A DNA stretch of 64,000 nt from Ensifer sp. LCM 4579. Lineage in GTDB: Bacteria; Pseudomonadota; Alphaproteobacteria; Rhizobiales; Rhizobiaceae. Where the stretch lies: contig NZ_MDDV01000002.1 in assembly GCF_001854885.1 (NCBI RefSeq), positions 139,276 through 203,275 of the forward strand, written 5' to 3'. Within the stretch, counting starts at the first letter, position 1, and each line of letters opens with the position of its first letter. The notes beneath the pieces are model-generated. The model made no database searches. It had not been told where the DNA came from and saw nothing but the letters and a program-made list of their open reading frames with translations. Of this stretch, positions 26,738-35,959 are shown piece by piece. The translations under genes were made by a program, and so were the position numbers.

Positions 26738-27916
26738 GTGCGTAAGAGTCGACAGTCGAGCCGCAAGTTTCGCATGTCTTTCCCGGCCTGGCGCGCCCCG
26801 GCGATCATCGGGCTTGCAATTTTCCTCTGCTTTCCCTCGGCCGTTGCCTATTCGGATCTCGCCACTTTCCTGGCCGGAATCAATCGCGGCGGCGAGCGCT
26901 GGCGCATGTACCTGACGCGGTCGCCAGCGGGCTCGGTGCACCAGGTGGAGATGATATTCTCCGATCCGCTCACGACCGGCGCTCTCGACGGAGGCGCCGG
27001 CATTACGCTGGCCGATGGCAGCCGCGTGGCACTGACGGCGGAATCAAAGCGGCAGGAAGGAACGCCCGATGAGGATCGCGTCACCCGCAAGTTGAAGAAG
27101 GGCCGCGTCGTTGCCGTCAGCCCCGTGACGCCGCCGAAGGACTTCAGCGCCGGGTCGATCCTTCAGCGCACGAGTTCGCTGGTCGAGCCCCAATTCGACG
27201 GTGCGGAAAGAATGGTCTTCGCCAAGCCGAAGATCAAGGGCAAGGAGATCGAGATTGCCACGGCCTTCTACCGGAAGAAGCCGCCGAAGCCCGATCCGGG
27301 CGTTTCGCCGATGCTCGCCAAGCTGGTGACGAACGACAAGGCCGATATTCTCGCCACCGCCTATGTCCGGACCGGCCCGGACTATGCACGCGAATCGCCC
27401 TTCGATTCGATTCTGAGCGACGACGAACATGACGGGCGCTTCATCCCGGACATCGCCCCCGATGATCATGCCTGGGCAGCGACGGCCCTGCCTCCGACCG
27501 TCTTCAGCAAGGAAGAGCAGACCTGCCTGGCAGAAGGCATCTATTTCGAAGCCCGCAGCGAACCGCTGAAAGGGCAAGCGGCAGTCGCCCAGGTGATCCT
27601 CAACCGCGTCCGCAATCCCACCTATCCGAAGAGCATCTGCGGCGTCGTCTACCAGAACAAGAACTGGCGCAACCGCTGCCAGTTTTCCTTCGCCTGCGAC
27701 ATGATCCGGGATCTGATCTATTCGCGTTCTCACTGGAAGGCAGCCAGGGAAGTGGCGATGGCCGTGACTGCTGGCAAGATCTGGTTGCCGGAAGTCGGCT
27801 CCGCGACGCACTACCATGCCACCTATGTGAACCCCGCCTGGGCCAAGACGATGAAGCGTGTCGGCCGGATCGGGCTGCACGTCTTCTACCGGACCTATGG
27901 CGGCGGCTGGAGCTGA
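26738..27916 (+). CDS. Cell wall hydrolase, SleB/Hydrolase_2 domain
   Basis: A 392-residue exported protein. A basic N-region (RKSRQSSRKFR) precedes a hydrophobic core (IIGLAIFLCFPSAVA) that forms a signal peptide or anchor. The middle (residues 40-260) is a proline- and lysine-rich region of unknown fold. The C-terminal Hydrolase_2 domain (about 262-385) has the catalytic Glu in EGIYFEARSEP, VILNRVRNPTYP, and CQFSFACD. These enzymes cleave peptidoglycan glycan strands. I use GTG 26738, which has GGAG 7 nt upstream. An ATG at 26588 lies inside a palindrome, and ATG 26774 is also possible. Confidence 0.82.
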   Translation: MRKSRQSSRKFRMSFPAWRAPAIIGLAIFLCFPSAVAYSDLATFLAGINRGGERWRMYLTRSPAGSVHQVEMIFSDPLTTGALDGGAGITLADGSRVALTAESKRQEGTPDEDRVTRKLKKGRVVAVSPVTPPKDFSAGSILQRTSSLVEPQFDGAERMVFAKPKIKGKEIEIATAFYRKKPPKPDPGVSPMLAKLVTNDKADILATAYVRTGPDYARESPFDSILSDDEHDGRFIPDIAPDDHAWAATALPPTVFSKEEQTCLAEGIYFEARSEPLKGQAAVAQVILNRVRNPTYPKSICGVVYQNKNWRNRCQFSFACDMIRDLIYSRSHWKAAREVAMAVTAGKIWLPEVGSATHYHATYVNPAWAKTMKRVGRIGLHVFYRTYGGGWS

Positions 27917-27950
27917 TTGATTCACGAGATTGCCGACGCCAGCCTGCTGC

Positions 27951-28050
27951 CTGTCTCCTGGTATCCGGGGCTCAAGGACAAAGGCGCGCAGCAATTCAAA
28001 GTGTCGGGATGATCTTTCGTCCGCCCAGGACGCGCGGCGCTGGGTGCTTC
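27951..28050. repeat. Diverged RIME-like element
   Basis: Contains the left-half remnants GGGGCTCAAGGACAAAG and CAGCAATTCAAAGTG, and the right-half GACGCGCGGCGCTGG. It is more decayed than the other copies. It lies in the 385-nt gap between the wall hydrolase and atpI. Confidence 0.5.
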
Positions 28051-28173
28051 GGTGGCGACCAGACCCCGGAACGGCGACAATTCCCGGTGCCGCTTTGCCG
28101 CAGGCGCTCTCAAATACGGCTAACCCTTTGGAAAGCCCCGGAAATATTGTCCACCCTCAATGCTCTTCCATGC

Positions 28174-28202
28174 CTTGACTATGCGGAAGCCTAAAACTAT
28201 GT
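28174..28202 (+). promoter_or_regulatory. Housekeeping promoter of the atp F0 operon
   Basis: CTTGAC (28174-28179), 17 nt, CTATGT (28197-28202). This differs by one base from the Sinorhizobium sigma-70 consensus CTTGAC-N17-CTATAT. It precedes the atpI start by about 100 nt. Confidence 0.65.
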
Positions 28203-28301
28203 TGCGCGCGACTTCAAAAGGGGCCGAACGTGGCTTGATTGCCGGCCGTTTGTATGACCGTGATCGCGTTTAGACCGCGTGAGGCTGCAAAGGGGAGCCA
28301 T

Positions 28302-28661
28302 GTGACGGAGAAGCCGGAAGAGAGTTTGGAGGCGCGGCTGAAGCGTCTTGGCGAGGATCTCGCGTCTAGGCGGACGGATCCTTCGGACAAGGCCGAGCTG
28401 CGTGGCGCGGAAAGCCGCAAGGGCTATGCAGAGGCGATGAAGCTTTCGAGCGAATTCATCGCCGGCATCGTTGTCGGGGCGTTTCTGGGCTATCTTCTGG
28501 ACCATTTTGCGGGTACAGGGCCGTGGGGCATGATCGTCCTCCTGCTGCTCGGGTTCTGTGCCGGCATATTGAACGTGCTGCGCTCTGCCGGTCTGGTGGC
28601 CAAGCCCGACCAGCATGGGCGTGGGCCTGGGAATGAAAAAAAGGACGGGGACGGCGTCTGA
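28302..28661 (+). CDS. atpI: F0F1 ATP synthase subunit I (AtpI)
   Basis: A 119-residue protein. A charged N-terminus (TEKPEESLEARLKRLGEDL) is followed by two transmembrane segments: one from FIAGIVVGAFLGYLL, one from GMIVLLLLGFCAGILNVL. AtpI assists assembly of the c-ring and is typically the first gene of the operon. I assign GTG 28302; the overlapping ATG at 28300 runs at once into TGA. A longer frame from 28239 has no ribosome site. Confidence 0.82.
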   Translation: MTEKPEESLEARLKRLGEDLASRRTDPSDKAELRGAESRKGYAEAMKLSSEFIAGIVVGAFLGYLLDHFAGTGPWGMIVLLLLGFCAGILNVLRSAGLVAKPDQHGRGPGNEKKDGDGV

Positions 28662-28721
28662 GACGCGGTCCGGAAGAGCACGGTTTCCGCTTGCGGGCGG
28701 GCAGAACGAAAGAGAAGCGCG

Positions 28722-29474
28722 GTGTCAAACGATCCGACCCACCAGTTCCTGGTCAACAAGATTGTCCCGATCGAGATTGGCGGAATTGACTTTTCCTTCA
28801 CCAATGCATCGTTGTTCATGGTTGCGACCGTCGGCGCTGCTGCGGGCTTTCTCTACCTCACCACCTCGCAGCGCGGCCTGATTCCGACGCGCATGCAGTC
28901 GGTATCGGAGATGTCCTACGAGTTCATCGCGTCGATGCTTCGCGAGGGTGCCGGCAGCCAGGGAATGAAATTCTTCCCGATGGTCTTCTCGCTGTTCATG
29001 TTCGTCCTGACGGCGAACCTGCTCGGCATGTTCCCCTATTTCTTCACCGTCACCAGCCAGATCATCGTGACCTTTGCTCTTGCCGTGTTCGTGGTCGGCA
29101 CGGTGATCCTCTACGGCTTCTACAAGCACGGTCTGGGTTTCCTGCAACTTTTCGTGCCGCATGGTGTGCCGGGCGCACTTCTGCCGCTGGTCGTCTCGAT
29201 CGAAGTCATATCGTTCCTCTCCCGTCCCATCAGCCTATCGGTCCGTCTCTTCGCCAACATGCTGGCCGGCCACATCACGCTGAAGGTCTTCGCAGGCTTC
29301 GTCGCCTCGCTCAGCGCTCTCGGTGCGCTCGGTATCGGTGGCGCGATCCTGCCGCTCCTCATGACCGTCGCTCTCACCGGTCTTGAATTCCTGGTTGCCT
29401 TCCTTCAGGCCTATGTCTTTGCGGTGCTGACTTGCATGTACCTCAACGACGCTGTCCATCCCGGAAGCCACTAA
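28722..29474 (+). CDS. atpB: F0F1 ATP synthase subunit a
   Basis: A 250-residue membrane protein forming the proton half-channels of F0. The essential Arg lies in [15 protein letters not shown] (about residue 175). The preceding [14 protein letters not shown] segment and the C-terminal [21 protein letters not shown] helix are typical. The start is GTG at 28722. It follows atpI by 60 nt in the F0 operon. Confidence 0.96.
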   Translation: MSNDPTHQFLVNKIVPIEIGGIDFSFTNASLFMVATVGAAAGFLYLTTSQRGLIPTRMQSVSEMSYEFIASMLREGAGSQGMKFFPMVFSLFMFVLTANLLGMFPYFFTVTSQIIVTFALAVFVVGTVILYGFYKHGLGFLQLFVPHGVPGALLPLVVSIEVISFLSRPISLSVRLFANMLAGHITLKVFAGFVASLSALGALGIGGAILPLLMTVALTGLEFLVAFLQAYVFAVLTCMYLNDAVHPGSH

Positions 29475-29557
29475 GGAATAACAGTCGCTGGCTTCCGGGC
29501 GGGCAACCGCCGGAAGCGCAATTCAAAGCCGCAACACCATTTCGAAGGAGTTCAATC

Positions 29558-29785
29558 ATGGAAGCGGAAGCAGCAAAGTTCATCGGCGCAGGTCTTGCAT
29601 GCCTTGGTATGGCCGGTACGGCTCTCGGTCTCGGCAACATCTTCGGCAGCTACCTGTCCGGCGCTCTGCGCAATCCGTCGGCTGCTGACGGCCAGTTCGG
29701 TCGTCTCGTATTCGGCTTCGCCGTTACGGAAGCTCTGGGCATCTTCTCGCTGCTCGTAGCTCTGCTCCTCCTCTTCGCCGTCTAA
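29558..29785 (+). CDS. atpE: F0F1 ATP synthase subunit c
   Basis: A 75-residue hairpin proteolipid. Helix 1 has the glycine-rich [19 protein letters not shown], and the polar loop includes ALRNPSA. Helix 2 holds the proton-carrying Glu in [18 protein letters not shown]. The start is ATG 29558 with AAGGAG 7 nt upstream; an upstream in-frame extension to 29432 overlaps atpB and is rejected. The strong ribosome site suits the high subunit copy number. Confidence 0.96.
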   Translation: MEAEAAKFIGAGLACLGMAGTALGLGNIFGSYLSGALRNPSAADGQFGRLVFGFAVTEALGIFSLLVALLLLFAV

Positions 29786-29857
29786 TTCCGGCTGGAGCTT
29801 TGGCCGCGGTCCTAGGGCCGCGGCTACGCATATCTAGAAGTGCACCTGGAGGTGAGC

Positions 29858-30472
29858 ATGTTTGTGACAGCGGCCTATGCCCAGTCGACCACCACCGAAG
29901 GCGCCGAAGCGCACGATGCCGCTGCTGCCGGTGAGGTGCACACCGAAACGGGTGTGGCCCACGAAGGCGAGCATGGCTCCGGCGTGTTCCCGCCTTTCGA
30001 TTCGAGCCATTTCGCATCGCAGCTTCTCTGGCTTGCGATCACGTTCGGTCTGTTCTATCTCCTCATGTCGAAGGTCATCATTCCCCGCATTGGTGGAATT
30101 CTCGAGACGCGGCATGACCGGATTGCACAGGATCTCGACGAGGCGTCCCGCCTGAAAGGCGAAGCCGATGCCGCCATTGCGGCATATGAGCAGGAATTGT
30201 CCGACGCGAGGGCCAAGGGCCATTCGATTGCAGATACCGCCCGCGAAGCGGCCAAGAACAAGGCGAGTGCCGACCGTGTGGCGGTCGAGGCCGATCTCGC
30301 CAAGAAGATCGCTGCCGCCGAAACGCGCATCGCCGACATCAAGACCAAGGCGCTTTCCGACGTAGGCGCGATTGCCGAAGAGACGGCAACTGCCGTCGTT
30401 ACGCAACTGATCGGCGGGACCGTCACCAAGGCCGAGATTTCCGCCGCCGTCAAGGCGTCTGCGGGCAACTGA
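29858..30472 (+). CDS. atpG: F0F1 ATP synthase subunit b' (AtpF'/AtpG)
   Basis: A 204-residue b-type stator subunit. The N-terminal 50 residues are Ala/Glu/His-rich with an AYAQS segment. The single membrane span is at about 55-75 ([20 protein letters not shown]), and a long amphipathic, coiled-coil helix follows to the end. Alphaproteobacteria and photosynthetic bacteria use a b/b' heterodimer, so this gene and the next are diverged duplicates. ATG 29858 has GGAGGTG upstream and is preferred over GTG 29840. Confidence 0.9.
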   Translation: MFVTAAYAQSTTTEGAEAHDAAAAGEVHTETGVAHEGEHGSGVFPPFDSSHFASQLLWLAITFGLFYLLMSKVIIPRIGGILETRHDRIAQDLDEASRLKGEADAAIAAYEQELSDARAKGHSIADTAREAAKNKASADRVAVEADLAKKIAAAETRIADIKTKALSDVGAIAEETATAVVTQLIGGTVTKAEISAAVKASAGN

Positions 30473-30485
30473 GGAGCAGGAAATA

Positions 30486-30971
30486 ATGGCCCTTGATGCG
30501 ACTTTCTATGCCTTTGTTGGCCTGATCCTGTTCCTCGCTCTCATCGTCTATCTCAAGGTTCCGGGCATGGTCGCCGGCGCACTCGATGCCCGCGCCGACA
30601 AGATCAGCAACGAACTGGCGGAAGCCAAGCGACTGCGCGAAGAGGCGCAGGGTCTGGTCGCCGAATATCAGCGCAAGCGCAAGGACGCCGAGGCCGAAGC
30701 GGCCAGCATCGTTGCCGCGGCGCAGCGCGAGGCGGAGATGCTGTCGGCGGAAGCCAAGCAGAAAACCGAGGAATACGTTGCGCGCCGCACCGCACTTTCG
30801 GAGCAGAAGATTAAGCAGGCCGAGAGCGATGCCATCAACGCGGTTCGCGCGGCCGCCGTCGACCTGGCGATCAGCGCCGCGGAGAAGATCCTGGTGGCGA
30901 AAGCCGATGCTGGCGCACAGGAAGCGCTCTTCAGGAAGGCCCTCGGCGACGTCAAATCGCGCCTGAACTGA
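30486..30971 (+). CDS. atpF: F0F1 ATP synthase subunit b
   Basis: A 161-residue stator subunit. The N-terminal membrane helix covers residues about 5-27 (TFYAFVGLILFLALIVYLKV), and the rest is a highly charged Ala/Glu/Lys coiled coil that links F0 to F1 delta. It starts 13 nt after atpF' and is the last gene of the operon. The F1 genes (delta-alpha-gamma-beta-epsilon) are not in the window, consistent with the split arrangement in alphaproteobacteria. Confidence 0.95.
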   Translation: MALDATFYAFVGLILFLALIVYLKVPGMVAGALDARADKISNELAEAKRLREEAQGLVAEYQRKRKDAEAEAASIVAAAQREAEMLSAEAKQKTEEYVARRTALSEQKIKQAESDAINAVRAAAVDLAISAAEKILVAKADAGAQEALFRKALGDVKSRLN

Positions 30972-30997
30972 GATCGGTCCAAAACCGTAAACGAGAG

Positions 30998-31020
30998 AGC
31001 CCCGCTTCGGCGGGGCTTTT
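30998..31020 (+). terminator. Rho-independent terminator of the atp F0 operon
   Basis: AGCCCCGC, loop TTCG, GCGGGGCT, then TTTT. The perfect 8-bp GC-rich stem with a tetraloop and T-run begins 27 nt after the atpF stop. Confidence 0.9.
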
Positions 31021-31359
31021 CGTCGGATGTCACCTATGCGGGACATTGGTCAGGCGCAATCGAGACGCGTTTATTTAAACCGCGAAGATTGGAATTGTGC
31101 TTCCTCGGCCGCCGGAAACCCATGGTGTGCCAGTTCCGCCCTTCGATAGTGACATACTGAACGACCTCACGGCAGATAGCGGCCGGCAATCGTGCCAGTT
31201 GAAGATCACTCGGTCTCCGCAAGCCACAATACCCCGTGGCCGGTATGACCTCCGCTGCAGCAAATCTCCATCGCGGTCGACAGATCCCGGATCGAGAACC
31301 TTTTCGCCTGGCCTTCTCGAAAGATCGGTCGTGGGCCTGACGTCAGCTCTCGCTTGGCC
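31021..31359. other. Intergenic region, no gene recognised
   Basis: A 339-nt gap between the atp terminator and the 3' end of rnhB. An AT-rich GTTTATTTAAAC dyad lies near 31069. Frames are present on both strands, but none has a ribosome site or recognisable family. Confidence 0.35.
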
Positions 31360-32010
31360 TCAGACCTGCCGGAAGGGGCGGAAGCTCATGCGGTGCAGCG
31401 AGCAGGGGCCATGGCTGTCGATAGCGGTGCGATGCTTCACTGTCGCATAGCCCGCATGCAGGGCAAAGCCATAGGCAGGAAAAGTAGCGTCGGCGCGCGC
31501 CATCATGCGGTCGCGCGTGACCTTGGCGACGATAGAGGCGGCAGCGATGGAAACGGACCGGGAGTCGCCCTTGACAATCGCCTTTGCTTGACAGGCGAGA
31601 CCCTGAGGCACATCGCGCCCATCGATCAGAACAAAGCGGGCCGCCGTCGCCAGGCCGCAAATCGCCCGGCGCATGGCATCGAGGCTAGCCTTGAGAATAT
31701 CGCTGGTGTCGATGTGCCTCGCCGAGGACGACGCGATCGAGACCGTGGCCGTGGCCATGATCTGGTTGAACAGCATTTCGCGTTGCTCGGCGCTCAGGAG
31801 CTTGCTGTCGTTGAGACCGTCAGGGACGGCATCGGGATCAAGGATGACTGCGGCGGCGACCACCGGGCCAGCGAGCGGCCCACGGCCGACCTCATCGGCA
31901 CCGGCAACGGGCCAGAAACCGTCCCGCCTTGCCGTCAGTTCGAAAGCAAAATCCGGGACCACCGGATGGAGAGGGAAAAGGAGGGAATCGGGCGGGCTGC
32001 GACGTGACAT
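31360..32010 (-). CDS. rnhB: Ribonuclease HII
   Basis: A 216-residue endoribonuclease that removes RNA from RNA/DNA hybrids and single ribonucleotides from DNA. The active-site Asp-Glu pair lies in [20 protein letters not shown] (about residues 35-54). [13 protein letters not shown] is near 70, and the third and fourth acidic positions fall around [12 protein letters not shown] (about 127) and the conserved [11 protein letters not shown] near 158. Length fits. No partner gene such as ccrM is adjacent in this window. Confidence 0.94.
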   Translation of the reverse strand: MSRRSPPDSLLFPLHPVVPDFAFELTARRDGFWPVAGADEVGRGPLAGPVVAAAVILDPDAVPDGLNDSKLLSAEQREMLFNQIMATATVSIASSSARHIDTSDILKASLDAMRRAICGLATAARFVLIDGRDVPQGLACQAKAIVKGDSRSVSIAAASIVAKVTRDRMMARADATFPAYGFALHAGYATVKHRTAIDSHGPCSLHRMSFRPFRQV

Positions 32011-32188
32011 GCGGGGGACCCTCGCATATTCGCCCGATTCCCTTCAAGCCCCCCGGTGCGAGTGCGGCGATGACCGGGAGGAATACCAGCGTCATCCTGA
32101 GGCGGGGAGGACGCCGGAACTGAAATCATTTCGGCGCTCGCAGCGCCATGCGTCCCTCCGGACGCTGTTACGTGGCTTGAAGACCTAT

Positions 32189-32297
32189 TGCATGCCTGTC
32201 CGAAGCGACCTCGATTCAAGGACATACACATGCCGCATTTCAAAAGGACCACAGCGACAACACTTGCGCGTTTGACAAGACGCACCGCTGTAGAGCA
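32189..32297. repeat. RIME-like palindromic element
   Basis: The left imperfect palindrome starts at TGCATGCCTGTCC and ends at CACATGCCGCA. The right unit is bounded by CCACAGCG and ACCGCTGTAG around TTTGACAAGA. It lies in the 349-nt gap between the radical SAM gene's 3' end and the rnhB start; nothing else is recognised there. Confidence 0.75.
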
Positions 32298-32359
32298 GCG
32301 GCTGCTTGAGAGCTGCCGATCCACTGCGGCCTCGGCGCCTCGGAGACCCGCGTGAGCGC

Positions 32360-33517
32360 TTAAAGCAGCGACAATTGCACCCCCATTCCAAGCGGAGGCA
32401 CGAAGATATCGTTCCGCAACTGGCGGCGCGCGACATTGAGGCCAAGCCGCTTGGCGGCGAGGTCGAAGCGGCGGCCGATCTGCCAGGCATAGGGGCCAGC
32501 GCCCTTCATCCGCTTGCCGAATTCGGCGTCATAGTCCTTGCCACCGCGCATCGACCGAACAAGGGACATCACGTGCCTGTATCGATCAGGATAGTTTCTC
32601 AACAGCCAGTCCCGGAACAGCGGGCTCACCTCCAGCGGCAGGCGAAGGAGCACGTAGCTTGCTTCGGCAGCGCCAGCCGTCTTGGACGCGTCCAGCACGC
32701 GTTCGATTTCATGGTCGTTCAAGGCGGGAATGACCGGAGCCACCAGAACAGCGGTTGGAATGCCGGCCTCCGATACCGCGCGCATCGCCTCGAGGCGTTT
32801 GGCCGGCGTCGAGGCCCTCGGCTCCATGGCGCGTGCAAGCTTCCGGTCAAGGGTGGTCACCGAAATACCGACCCGCGCGAGGCCCTTTTCCGCCATCGGT
32901 GCAAGCAGGTCGATGTCGCGCGTCACCATGGCCGATTTGGTCACGATCATCACCGGGTGGTTGGCCGCCCGGAGCACTTCGAGGATCTGGCGCATGATGC
33001 GCCATTCCTTTTCGATCGGCTGATAGGGATCGGTATTGGTGCCTATCGCGATCGGCCGCACCTTGTAGTCCGGCCGCGCCAACTCTCGCTCCAGCAGGCG
33101 CGGGGCGTCCGGCTTGGCGTACAGCCTGGATTCGAAGTCGACGCCCGCAGAGAGGCCCATATAGGAATGCGTGGGCCGCGCGAAGCAATAGATGCAGCCA
33201 TGTTCGCAACCGCGATAGGGATTGATCGAGCGGTCGAAGGGAATATCGGGGGATTCGTTGCGGGTGATGACAGACCGTGGTTTCTCGACCTGGACCTCCG
33301 TCTTGAAGGGCGGCAGATCTTCGATGGTCTGCCAACCATCATCGAAGGCTTCACGGGTTATGGGCTCGAAACGCCCTGACATGTTGAGGCCCGCTCCGCG
33401 CCCGCGGCGGCGGTCGACATCGATCCTGACGCCGCTTGCGGTGGCCATGGCGTCGGCAATCTCGGCGTTGTTGCCCGGTGCAAAGGCGCCCTGCCGGAGT
33501 TGAGACAGCTCGTTCAT
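32360..33517 (-). CDS. PA0069-family radical SAM protein
   Basis: A 385-residue radical S-adenosylmethionine protein. The cluster motif is C-x3-C-x2-C within NPYRGCEHGCIYCFARPTH (about residues 97-115), and the partial TIM-barrel follows with PIAIGTNTDPYQPIEKEW near 153 and MIVTKSAMVTRDIDLL near 198. The family (also called Rv2578c-like or SplB-related) is widespread, and its reaction is unknown to me. It sits alone on the minus strand upstream of rnhB. Confidence 0.85.
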   Translation of the reverse strand: MNELSQLRQGAFAPGNNAEIADAMATASGVRIDVDRRRGRGAGLNMSGRFEPITREAFDDGWQTIEDLPPFKTEVQVEKPRSVITRNESPDIPFDRSINPYRGCEHGCIYCFARPTHSYMGLSAGVDFESRLYAKPDAPRLLERELARPDYKVRPIAIGTNTDPYQPIEKEWRIMRQILEVLRAANHPVMIVTKSAMVTRDIDLLAPMAEKGLARVGISVTTLDRKLARAMEPRASTPAKRLEAMRAVSEAGIPTAVLVAPVIPALNDHEIERVLDASKTAGAAEASYVLLRLPLEVSPLFRDWLLRNYPDRYRHVMSLVRSMRGGKDYDAEFGKRMKGAGPYAWQIGRRFDLAAKRLGLNVARRQLRNDIFVPPLGMGVQLSLL

Positions 33518-33691
33518 GGAAATCTCCTCGGAACCGATAGGCGACTCTGTTCCGCTCTGATTATTTTCCTAGCGCAGGCCGCAGAACAAAGCAAGAACAA
33601 AATTCCGTGTCATCGCGGCATCGGGAGGAGGCGATCGGCTTTGCCCCTGTAATCTTGTGGTATTTGCCTCTGCAATGCGCTAGGAACGGCT

Positions 33692-34225
33692 ATGCTGACG
33701 ATCATTATGGAAACGCGGGACAACGAAGCGGAGCTGGCGCAAACGCTTTCCGCGCTGGTCACGGGTGCGGTGGAAGGGCTCGTCAGCGACGTCATCATAC
33801 TCGATCACGGTTCCAAGGACGGCTCGCTGCATGTCGCCGACGCAGCGGGCTGTCGCTTCTGCGTCGACTGGGATCTTGGCGATGTCCTGCGGTCGGCACG
33901 GGGCGAGTGGCTGATGCTGCTCGAGCCCGGCGCCCGTCCTGTGGGCCGCTGGGTCGACGAACTCCTCGAATATGTCTCGCTCAATAAGGCGCCGGCGCGC
34001 TTTTCTCCATCGAGAGTGCACAAGCGGCCGCTACTCAGTCGGCTGTCCAAGAGGGCGCCCCCGCTAGAGGCTGGCTTCTTGATGCGCAAGCTTGACGCCG
34101 TCGCCATGGCGCGTGCCGATATGGGATTGAGCGATATCGCGAATGCGCGGGCGGTGCGCAAGCTTGGAACGGAGCTCGTTCCGGCATGGGTAGCGCTGAG
34201 CCACCGGATGGCCGAGCGCGCCTGA
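33692..34225 (+). CDS. Small glycosyltransferase family 2-like protein
   Basis: A 177-residue protein. The first 100 residues resemble the nucleotide-binding half of a GT2 fold: LTIIMETRDNEAELAQTLSA, then VIILDHGSKDGS in place of the usual DDGSxDGT, and ARGEWLMLLEPGARP in place of the DxD region. The catalytic Asp/DxD set is incomplete and the protein is roughly half the size of a full GT2 enzyme. It may be an inactive or accessory protein. No export signal is seen. It is convergent with moaB. Confidence 0.65.
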   Translation: MLTIIMETRDNEAELAQTLSALVTGAVEGLVSDVIILDHGSKDGSLHVADAAGCRFCVDWDLGDVLRSARGEWLMLLEPGARPVGRWVDELLEYVSLNKAPARFSPSRVHKRPLLSRLSKRAPPLEAGFLMRKLDAVAMARADMGLSDIANARAVRKLGTELVPAWVALSHRMAERA

Positions 34226-34467
34226 ACGGGGCCAAGCTTGCTCACACCCACGGAATATGGGGTGTGCCTTGCGGCACCCCCGAAGCCATTCTTAAATCAC
34301 CTTGTTCGCGAAAAATCTTTGCCATGCATGCCCCTGGCCGGATGGAACGCATGTTGTATATCTCCCGCTTCCCCATATATCTGGGGCGTTGCATTCATTC
34401 CAAGCGAATGGTCAACGTGGCCGCGCGCGAAGCTACCCAACAAGTATAGCGGCCCTTTCCGCCGGCG

Positions 34468-34487
34468 GCTGTTCCAAAGGGAACAGC
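34468..34487. terminator. Hairpin between convergent genes
   Basis: GCTGTTCC and GGAACAGC form a perfect 8-bp stem around four bases, 5 nt from the moaB stop and between two convergent genes. T-runs are short on both sides, so termination efficiency is uncertain. A second hairpin with CACACCC/GGGTGTG arms lies near 34240-34263. Confidence 0.55.
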
Positions 34488-34491
34488 TTCC

Positions 34492-35034
34492 TCAGCCGCG
34501 CTTCAGGTGCTCGGCTAGCCGCGGCATGATTTCGACGAAATTGCACGGCATGTGCCGATAGTCGAGCTGCTGTTTCAGGATTCCATCCCAGGCATCCTTG
34601 CAGGCCCCGGGCGAGCCGGGCAGCACGAAGATGAAAGTGGCGTTCGCAACCCCGCCGGTTGCCCGCGACTGGATCGTCGATGTGCCGATCTTGTCGAAGG
34701 AAATGCGGTGAAAGACTTCGGAAAAGCCGTCCATGCGCTTTTCGAAGAGCGGCTCCAGCGCCTCCGGCGTTACGTCGCGGCCGGTGAAGCCTGTGCCGCC
34801 GGTGGTGATGACGACGTCGATTTCGGGGTCGAGCGTCCAGGTTTTCACCTGGTCGTAAATCTTCTGCCGCTCGTCCGGGACAATTGCGCGCGCCTTGAGC
34901 AGATGACCCGCTTCGCGGATCCTCGTCTCCAGCGTATCGCCGGACTTGTCGTCCGCGCGCGTGCGCGTGTCGGAGACGGTGAGGACGGCGATGCCGACGG
35001 GAATGAAGTGGCGAGTCTCGTCGATCCCGGGCAT
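34492..35034 (-). CDS. moaB: Molybdenum cofactor biosynthesis protein MoaB/Mog
   Basis: A 180-residue protein of the MoaB/Mog family, which adenylylates molybdopterin before molybdate insertion. The family motif ITTGGTGFTGRDVTPEA is at about residues 75-91, and the LPGSPGACKDAWDGIL substrate loop is near 137. MoaB and Mog cannot be separated by eye. The gene starts 6 nt after ispE and is the last of the TPR-ispE-moaB series. Confidence 0.9.
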   Translation of the reverse strand: MPGIDETRHFIPVGIAVLTVSDTRTRADDKSGDTLETRIREAGHLLKARAIVPDERQKIYDQVKTWTLDPEIDVVITTGGTGFTGRDVTPEALEPLFEKRMDGFSEVFHRISFDKIGTSTIQSRATGGVANATFIFVLPGSPGACKDAWDGILKQQLDYRHMPCNFVEIMPRLAEHLKRG

Positions 35035-35040
35035 CTGGCC

Positions 35041-35952
35041 TTATCCCCTCTTTCCGGCGCTGCGGCTGGCTAGAACGTACCACCCGGCGTGGGCGGCGGA
35101 AATGCGCCGTGCAGCCGCAGCCGCCTCTTCGTCGCTGCGGAACAGGCCGAAGCAGGTCGCACCCGAGCCGGACATGCGCACGAGGTCCGCGCCGGCCGCG
35201 CTCAATGCATCGGACACGTGTTCGATCGATGGTTCCAGGGCGCGAGCCGGCGGCTCCAGATCGTTGCGCATGCCGGCCAGGGCGCTCAGCCACTCCTCGG
35301 TTGTTTCGATGCCTTCCGGCAGCACCAGCGGCGGGTTCGTCTTTCTGGCAAGTGTCCTGAATATCACCGGCGTCGATATGGCGACGAGCGGGTTGGCGAG
35401 GACGATCGCAAAGGACGGCAGAGGGGGAAGCGGCGTGATCACTTCGCCGATTCCCTTTGCCATAAGCGCCCGGCCTTCGAGACACATCGGCACATCGGCA
35501 CCGAGTTCGAGGGCGAGCTTGTTCAGTCTTTCGGGCGCGATCCTTGCTTTCCAGAGCGCAAGCAGCCCCTTGAGCGTCGCAGCGGCGTCTGCCGAGCCAC
35601 CGCCGATGCCGGAGGCGATCGGCAGGTTCTTCTCGAGGTGCAGATGGACCGGGCCAGCGGTTTCGCCCCGTCCGGTCAGTTCGCCGCGCAGGAGATCGCG
35701 GGCGCGCAGGACCAGATTGCCATGCCGGCCATGCGCCGTGGTTGCCAGGTCCCGCGAAAAACGGCCCGAGATCGTAAAACGGTCAGTCTCCGCCGGCGCT
35801 AGGCCCACCCGGTCTCCAAGATCGGCGAAGGTGACCAGGCTTTCGAGGAAGTGATGGCCGTCGCCACGCTGGCCGACGACATGCAGCGCCAGATTGATCT
35901 TGGCCGGCGCCGCACAGGTCAGTGCGAAGCCGGAGAGGTCGTCTGCTCGCAT
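35041..35952 (-). CDS. ispE: 4-diphosphocytidyl-2-C-methyl-D-erythritol kinase
   Basis: A 303-residue GHMP kinase of the MEP isoprenoid pathway. The N-terminal CAAPAKINLALHVVG holds the conserved Lys. The ATP-binding motif PIASGIGGGSADAAATLKGL is near residue 100, and the C-terminal RMSGSGATCFGLF is near 263. ATG 35952 lies 7 nt after the TPR gene stop and gives a normal-length protein; an extension to 36183 would be out-of-frame TPR sequence. Isoprenoid supply connects loosely to the polyprenyl synthase and UbiA genes elsewhere in the window. Confidence 0.94.
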   Translation of the reverse strand: MRADDLSGFALTCAAPAKINLALHVVGQRGDGHHFLESLVTFADLGDRVGLAPAETDRFTISGRFSRDLATTAHGRHGNLVLRARDLLRGELTGRGETAGPVHLHLEKNLPIASGIGGGSADAAATLKGLLALWKARIAPERLNKLALELGADVPMCLEGRALMAKGIGEVITPLPPLPSFAIVLANPLVAISTPVIFRTLARKTNPPLVLPEGIETTEEWLSALAGMRNDLEPPARALEPSIEHVSDALSAAGADLVRMSGSGATCFGLFRSDEEAAAAARRISAAHAGWYVLASRSAGKRG

Positions 35953-35959
35953 GCAGCTA

